Shown here in pieces: positions 59,752 to 64,000 of a stretch of 64,000 nt of DNA. The DNA is taken from NCBI GenBank assembly GCA_900540805.1, contig UQHL01000003.1, positions 62,001-126,000 on the forward strand, written 5' to 3'. Numbering within the stretch: the stretch's first letter is position 1; each line of letters opens with the position of its first letter. Made by a program: the position numbers and the translations under genes. Under the pieces are notes generated by a model. That model was not told where the DNA came from, searched no databases, and worked only from the letters and a program-made list of their open reading frames with translations. The DNA is from an uncultured Eubacteriales bacterium. GTDB taxonomy: Bacteria; Bacillota; Clostridia; Christensenellales; Borkfalkiaceae.

Positions 59752-61299
59752 ATGTTTCTTGAATATTTGAAAGAAAATCCGATTTTGACTGCCGTGCTGG
59801 CCGCTTCTCTCGCGGTTATTTTTATCGTTATCGTCGCAATGGTCGTCAAAAACGCGAAAGCAAAGAAAAAGAACGCCTCCGACGCGGCTTCCGCGGCCGA
59901 GACGAATGATACGAACGCGCTTTCTTCTGCTTCCGAGGAAAAGGAGACCTGCGTCCGTCCCGCCTACGAAGCCGCCCCCGAAGCGATCGGAACGCAACCG
60001 ATTGTTCCCGTCGGGGAGACGAGCGCGGAAGAGCCTGCCCCCGCCGCGCAAACGAGCGAAACGTCCGCCGAAGCGGAAGCAGAGGAGCGCCCCGAACCGC
60101 TCGAAAGCGGCGATGAGTCCGAAAGCGGCGAAAAAACGGCCCATGCGACTGAAAAAAATGAGGAGAGCGAAGTTATGCAGGCGACCGCTCTTGAAACCGA
60201 CGAAGATAACAAAGAAGATAATAAAACGGAAGAAGCGAAAGTAGAGGAACCCGCGGCGGAATGTGCGCGCGAGGAAAGTCCCGCTGTCGCCGACGTAGAA
60301 AAAAAGGAAGAATCCGAGGAAAAGAAAACGGAAGATAAGGAAAAGAACGACGAAAAGACGGTTTGTCGTGAAACGAAAAAGGGAAAAAATAAATCCAAGG
60401 AGGACAAAATGAACATAGAAGACCTCAAAAATGCAATTGAGGACGAAGCCGATTTCTACGACGAGGACGACGAAAACGAGAGGATTGCGCGTTACAGCGG
60501 CAAATGGGTAATCTGCCGCGTGGTAACCGTCAGCGACAAAAACGCCGACGAGCTTCCCGCCGAGGGGGCGGGCGAGGAGACCTTTTTCTTTGAGCTTCAC
60601 GCTTCCAACGGGGAAAAATTGCTCACCAGTGAGGAGTACACGACCTACAACGGCGCCATAAACGGCATTGAAACGCACAAGTCGAACATCGAGCGCGGCA
60701 ACTTCAAAATCATGCTTTCGAAAAAGGGCGACTACATTTTCAAGCTGTTAAGCGGAAAAAATATGCTGTTGTGCATGGGCGAACACTATGCGACCAAAAC
60801 GCGCTGTGAAAGCGCCATCGAATCGACGAAACGCTTTGCGCGAACCGCAATTCTCGACGAAAACGTACAGGATATCATCGTTACGCCTCCGCCCGAAGAC
60901 GACGAAACGGAAGCCCTGCAAATCCCCGACAACGGGTACAACGGCAAATGGATTATCCGCGCCCATACCGCGGACGACGGCGAACAGGTATTCTATTTCG
61001 AGCTGTTGGCGTCCAACGGCGAAAAGCTTCTCTCCAGCGAAGAATACACGACCTATATCGGCGCCATCAACGGCATCGGAACCCACAAGACCAATATCGA
61101 ACGCGGCAACTTCCGTATCTCTTTGACCAAACGCGGGGATTACATCTATAAGCTGCTGAACGGAAACGGACAGCTGCTCTGTCTCGGCGAGCATTACAGG
61201 ACGAAGCGCAGATGCGAAAACGCCATCGAATCGGTAAAGCGGTTTGCGAAAAACGCGCCCATTCTCGCTGACCCCGAAACGGTAAACAAAAACGCCTGA
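59752..61299 (+). CDS. Membrane-anchored protein with two DUF1508 (YegP) domains
   Basis: 515 residues from the ATG at 59752 with CGGAGG upstream. One membrane segment at about 11-32 (LTAVLAASLAVIFIVIVAMV), then about 190 residues very rich in Glu, Ala and Lys, then two domains, each made of paired FYFELxASNGEKLLxSEEYTTY and GAINGIxTHKxNIERGNF motifs. YegP-type domains usually occur as small soluble proteins of unknown role. The anchor and long charged spacer are unusual. Own promoter and terminator. Confidence 0.85.
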   Translation: MFLEYLKENPILTAVLAASLAVIFIVIVAMVVKNAKAKKKNASDAASAAETNDTNALSSASEEKETCVRPAYEAAPEAIGTQPIVPVGETSAEEPAPAAQTSETSAEAEAEERPEPLESGDESESGEKTAHATEKNEESEVMQATALETDEDNKEDNKTEEAKVEEPAAECAREESPAVADVEKKEESEEKKTEDKEKNDEKTVCRETKKGKNKSKEDKMNIEDLKNAIEDEADFYDEDDENERIARYSGKWVICRVVTVSDKNADELPAEGAGEETFFFELHASNGEKLLTSEEYTTYNGAINGIETHKSNIERGNFKIMLSKKGDYIFKLLSGKNMLLCMGEHYATKTRCESAIESTKRFARTAILDENVQDIIVTPPPEDDETEALQIPDNGYNGKWIIRAHTADDGEQVFYFELLASNGEKLLSSEEYTTYIGAINGIGTHKTNIERGNFRISLTKRGDYIYKLLNGNGQLLCLGEHYRTKRRCENAIESVKRFAKNAPILADPETVNKNA

Positions 61300-61312
61300 G
61301 TGAATACGGATC

Positions 61313-61345
61313 GCCCCCTCGGAAATTCTTCCGAGGGGGCTTTTT
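61313..61345 (+). terminator. Terminator of the DUF1508 gene
   Basis: GCCCCCTCGGAA pairs with TTCCGAGGGGGC, then TTTTT. Confidence 0.93.
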
Positions 61346-61450
61346 ACGTCGAAAAGGTTTTCATATCCTTCACTCTTTTTGCGTCGAAATTGTTTTCGTA
61401 TTCTTCAATATTTTTACATCGAAACGATTCTCGTATCCTTCAATATTTTT
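61346..61450. repeat. Three tandem copies of a 35-bp unit
   Basis: 61346-61380, 61381-61415 and 61416-61450 are diverged copies of a unit with the shared pattern CGTCGAAA...TTTTCGTAT, then CTTCAATATTTTT. The array starts directly after the terminator. No coding frame or known element. Confidence 0.85.
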
Positions 61451-61466
61451 ATGCCCGAACGATCGG

Positions 61467-62882
61467 CTACTCCCCTTTCGCCTTTTCCTGTTCCTGCAAG
61501 CGGCGAAGCCGTTTGAAAAAGGATATCGTAAAGGGTATTGCGAACAGGAACGCAAGAAAATCGGAGACGGACTGCGCGCTCTGAATACCGAGCAGCTGAA
61601 GAAGCTGCGGCAGAATGAGCACGGCGGGAATATAGAAAAGCCCCTGCCGCGAGCAGGATAACAGCGCGGCGAGCGCCTTGTTTCCCACTACCTGATAAGT
61701 CAAGCCCGCCATGAAATTGAGGGGCAGCAGCGGCATACAGATACACTGAAGCCTTAGCGCGAGCGTACCGATTTCTATCGCCTTCTCCGACGAGAGAAAC
61801 TGCCGCATGATCGCAGGCGCGGCAATCGCGCACACGACGGCAAAAACGCTCATGAGAGCCGTGGAAAATACCAGCGTAAACAGGTAGGCGCCGCGGACGC
61901 GGTCGAAACGCCGCGCGCTGTAATTATAGCCGAGGACGGGCTGGAAGCCCTGGCCGATGCCGAGGGAGATGGAAAAGGCGAACATAAACACTTTCTGCAC
62001 TACTCCAAGCGCGGCGATCGCGCCCTGCGATTCGTAAGGCTGCGCCGCCCAATTAAGCAACACCGTGCAGAGGCTGGCGAGGATCTGACGGCAGAAGGAC
62101 GGGAAGCCCGTGGCGACGATTTCCCCGTAAACGGCCGGCCGCTTCGAAACGGCGGAAAACCTCAGATGCGTGACGCTCTTTTTCGAAAGGAACATAAACA
62201 GCAGGATAAAAAAGCTGATCAGCTGGCTGGAAAACGTGGCGACGGCCGCGCCCGTAATCCCCATATTCAGCCCGAAAATAAGGATAGGGTCGAGCGCGAC
62301 ATTGATGACCGCGCCCGTCACCAGCCCGATCATCGACAAAAGCGCTTTCCCCTGCGAACGCAAAAGATTGTTCATGACGAAGGACATGCACATGAACGGC
62401 GCGGCGAGAAGAATATAGGTAGAATATTCCTTCGCGTAAGGCAGGATCAACGCCGTCGCCCCCAATCCGCGCATCAGGGGCGACAGAAAAATCAGGCCGA
62501 AGATCATGATAAGCACGCCCGCGGCGCCTGCGGCAAAAAAGGCCGACGAAGATACCTCGTCCGCTTCCTTTTGCGCCCGCTTGCCCAACAGCCTCGAAAT
62601 AATGCTTCCCCCGCCCATACCGAAAGTAAACCCGATCGCCTGAATGATCGACATCAGCGACAAAACGACGTTGACCGCGCCCGTGGCGCTTTCGCCCAGG
62701 CCCGAGACGAAATAGGTATCGGCAAGGTTATAGAGCGAGGAGACCATCATGTTCAGCATGGTGGGAATCCCCAGCATCACCACCAGCTTCGCGACGGGCG
62801 TCCGCGTCATTTTTGCGAATTGCTTTCGCTCCTTTTCCTCTTCTTCACTTTGCATTTCTTCCGTGTTTCCCAAATGTCCCAT
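61467..62882 (-). CDS. MATE-family efflux transporter
   Basis: 471 residues from the ATG at 62882; an in-frame ATG ten codons on (MQSEEEE) is an alternative. Twelve membrane segments in two halves of six. The MATE start is plain (VAKLVVMLGIPTMLNMMVSS, then LYNLADTYFVSGLGESATGA), with GMGGGSIISRLLGK and, in the second half, IGQGFQPVLGYNYSARRFDR. It probably exports drugs or metabolites with Na+ or H+. The minus 10 box is six bases before the first ATG, so a leaderless transcript is possible. Confidence 0.92.
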   Translation of the reverse strand: MGHLGNTEEMQSEEEEKERKQFAKMTRTPVAKLVVMLGIPTMLNMMVSSLYNLADTYFVSGLGESATGAVNVVLSLMSIIQAIGFTFGMGGGSIISRLLGKRAQKEADEVSSSAFFAAGAAGVLIMIFGLIFLSPLMRGLGATALILPYAKEYSTYILLAAPFMCMSFVMNNLLRSQGKALLSMIGLVTGAVINVALDPILIFGLNMGITGAAVATFSSQLISFFILLFMFLSKKSVTHLRFSAVSKRPAVYGEIVATGFPSFCRQILASLCTVLLNWAAQPYESQGAIAALGVVQKVFMFAFSISLGIGQGFQPVLGYNYSARRFDRVRGAYLFTLVFSTALMSVFAVVCAIAAPAIMRQFLSSEKAIEIGTLALRLQCICMPLLPLNFMAGLTYQVVGNKALAALLSCSRQGLFYIPAVLILPQLLQLLGIQSAQSVSDFLAFLFAIPFTISFFKRLRRLQEQEKAKGE

Positions 62883-62888
62883 AGTATT

Positions 62889-62917
62889 ATTATACAAATC
62901 TTTTTTCAAAAACGCAA
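62889..62917 (-). promoter_or_regulatory. Promoter of the MATE gene, leaderless arrangement
   Basis: TTGCGT (62917-62912), 17 bases, TATAAT (62894-62889), six bases before the ATG at 62882. Same boxes and spacing to ATG as at 26370. Confidence 0.6.
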
Positions 62918-62973
62918 CCGAACCGCAAGGGGAATAAGGCATAATTTTTCCCCGCACGGCGCAAACTGTCGGT

Positions 62974-63474
62974 ATGAAAAGTTTACACCGTATTCTGCCC
63001 GCTTTATGCGCGGCGACGCTTTGTCTGTTTCTTCCTGCGGCCGCGGCCTGTTCGACGTCGGGAAACGCCTCGTCCGAGCGTTCGGTTCCCCGCATCGATA
63101 TGCCCGCGGAAAGGCCGCCCTTTCCCGCACCCGACGGCGTGCCCTATCCGCTTCCGCACGACGGGGAACCCGATTTGTTGCTTCCCGACGGAATACCCGC
63201 GCCCCGTCCTCGGCCCGTGACGCCCTCCCGCCCTTCCACTTCGGGGGACGCGGAAAATATCCCCTCACCCTATTATCGGCATCGCCGCGGCAGACGCTCC
63301 GATTCCTATCGCAGGGACTCGGAAGACTGTCGGGACAAAGACGACTGTTCCTCCTGTCCCAAGCGTTCGGACGATTCGGAAAAGGAGGATTCGACGGCGG
63401 AAGATTCTTCCGCGCGGCTCCGTCCCACGCCCCGGGAAAAGCGTCAGCTTCCCCCCAGCCGCGAGCTTCCGTAA
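62974..63474 (+). CDS. Small proline- and charge-rich lipoprotein
   Basis: 166 residues. Signal peptide with lipobox-like end (LCLFLPAAAACSTSGN). The mature part is disordered: Pro-rich first (PAPDGVPYPLPHDGEPDLLL), then Arg/Ser/Asp-rich with a CRDKDDCSSC pair of Cys. No family recognised. The ribosome site is weak. Divergent from the MATE gene. Composition is plausible for a surface linker protein, but a chance open frame in GC-rich DNA is not excluded. Confidence 0.55.
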   Translation: MKSLHRILPALCAATLCLFLPAAAACSTSGNASSERSVPRIDMPAERPPFPAPDGVPYPLPHDGEPDLLLPDGIPAPRPRPVTPSRPSTSGDAENIPSPYYRHRRGRRSDSYRRDSEDCRDKDDCSSCPKRSDDSEKEDSTAEDSSARLRPTPREKRQLPPSRELP

Positions 63475-63487
63475 ACGGCGGCGCCGT

Positions 63488-64000
63488 TTACATCAATCGA
63501 AGAATTTCGGTATAAATATCCTCGTCGCGCCCTGTAAATACGTCGAAGATCACCCGCATGGGATAATCGGCATGCTTCATCAACCATTGCTTTGCCGTGC
63601 CGACGGCGATTTCCGCCGCCTCGCCTGCGGGAAAATTGAAAACGCCCGTGGAAATACAGCAGAAAGCGACGCTTTTCAGCCCTTTTTCCCTTGCGAGATC
63701 GAGACAGGAAAGATAGCAGGATTTCAGCAGGCTTCTTTCCGTTTCGCCGACGCGGAGCGCAACCCTCGGGCCGACGGTATGCAGCACGTAACGGCAAGGC
63801 AGATTGTAGGCGGAGGTGATTTTCGCGCCGCCCGCGCTTTCCGCGCGTCCCTGCGCGCGAACAATCGCCGCACAGTCTTCCCGAAGCTGAAGGCCCGCGC
63901 GGGAATGAATGATATTGTCGATGCAGTTATGGAGGGGAATATAACACCCCGTAAGCTCCCCCGAAGCGGAATTGACGATCGCGTCGGCGTTCAGCCGCGT
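63488..64000 (-). CDS. Zinc-type macrodomain protein (ADP-ribosyl hydrolase), cut by the right edge
   Basis: 170 codons are visible; the N-terminus lies beyond base 64000. Macrodomain motifs: ADAIVNSASGELTGCYIPLH then NCIDNIIHSRAGLQLREDC, AGGAKITSAYNLP, YVLHTVGPRV, and SVAFCCISTGVFNFPAGEAA. The ELTGCYxPLHxCIDNxIHS signature, in place of the plain GGGGVDGAIH loop, is that of Zn-dependent macrodomains, which remove ADP-ribose from proteins and are often encoded with a SirTM sirtuin and lipoylated GcvH-L. Those partners would lie outside the window. Confidence 0.85.
   Translation of the reverse strand, partial: TRLNADAIVNSASGELTGCYIPLHNCIDNIIHSRAGLQLREDCAAIVRAQGRAESAGGAKITSAYNLPCRYVLHTVGPRVALRVGETERSLLKSCYLSCLDLAREKGLKSVAFCCISTGVFNFPAGEAAEIAVGTAKQWLMKHADYPMRVIFDVFTGRDEDIYTEILRLM

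Noticed and set aside
61346..61450. A small CRISPR array
   Set aside because: The three 35-base units are directly adjacent without spacers, and there are no cas genes. I saw no CRISPR array anywhere in the window.

Overview
The window reads as a chromosomal segment of a low-to-moderate GC Clostridia-type Firmicute, most likely gut-associated. This is an inference from AGGAGG-type ribosome binding sites, TTGACA/TATAAT promoters, a Spo0A-family regulator, a Tn4451-type large serine recombinase, SipW/TasA-type secretion genes, LplB/YtcP/LipO-type sugar ABC transporters and a type I c-di-GMP riboswitch. The exact genus cannot be told from the sequence. Most genes lie on the minus strand.

Region by region. 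0-3.2 kb: a tight minus-strand operon (GH78-like glycosidase, AraC regulator, membrane protein cut by the window edge). 3.2-9.1 kb: an IS200/IS605 relic, then a mobile element with a large serine recombinase, sigma-like factor, TnpW-like protein and HUH rolling-circle Rep, followed by big palindromes and debris. 9.1-26.3 kb: one long minus-strand glycan-use operon (two ABC permeases, solute-binding lipoprotein, two BNR sialidase-like proteins, a MucBP-repeat surface protein, esterase, FGGY kinase, HpcH-type aldolase, SGNH lipoprotein, RpiB-type isomerase). Two IS110-family insertions interrupt it, each with a structured leader that looks like a bridge RNA. A divergent AraC regulator and a second GH78 rhamnosidase follow (26.4-29.8 kb).

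30-34.9 kb is AT-rich. It holds a relic of IS200, a probable unannotated small RNA gene, and an island of about 3.1 kb that splits a tRNA-Arg(CCU) gene in its anticodon arm while carrying a complete, different tRNA-Arg(CCU). Its cargo (a treble-clef/endonuclease gene and a DUF262 gene) is decayed. 35-37.2 kb: glutamate dehydrogenase and a Spo0A-like regulator whose receiver lacks the phospho-acceptor Asp.

37.9-49 kb is the most interesting part. A consensus promoter and a c-di-GMP-I riboswitch with a terminator precede a catalytically degenerate EAL-like protein, a membrane-anchored TasA-like protein and a TasA-like SipW-type substrate. A second promoter then drives a SipW-type signal peptidase, a membrane-anchored McrB-like AAA+ ATPase, a DUF2357-like partner, a second SipW-type peptidase and a GGDEF/EAL protein. 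Together they look like a c-di-GMP-controlled system for making an extracellular fibre or matrix, in which a restriction-type AAA/DUF2357 pair has been put to another use.

49-64 kb is ordinary housekeeping and surface material: membrane protein, HAD phosphatase, two-component system, RadC, PepV-type dipeptidase, a CE2-like SGNH lipoprotein, two FAD oxidoreductases, a membrane-anchored DUF1508 tandem protein, a MATE transporter, a small lipoprotein and a zinc-type macrodomain protein cut by the right edge.
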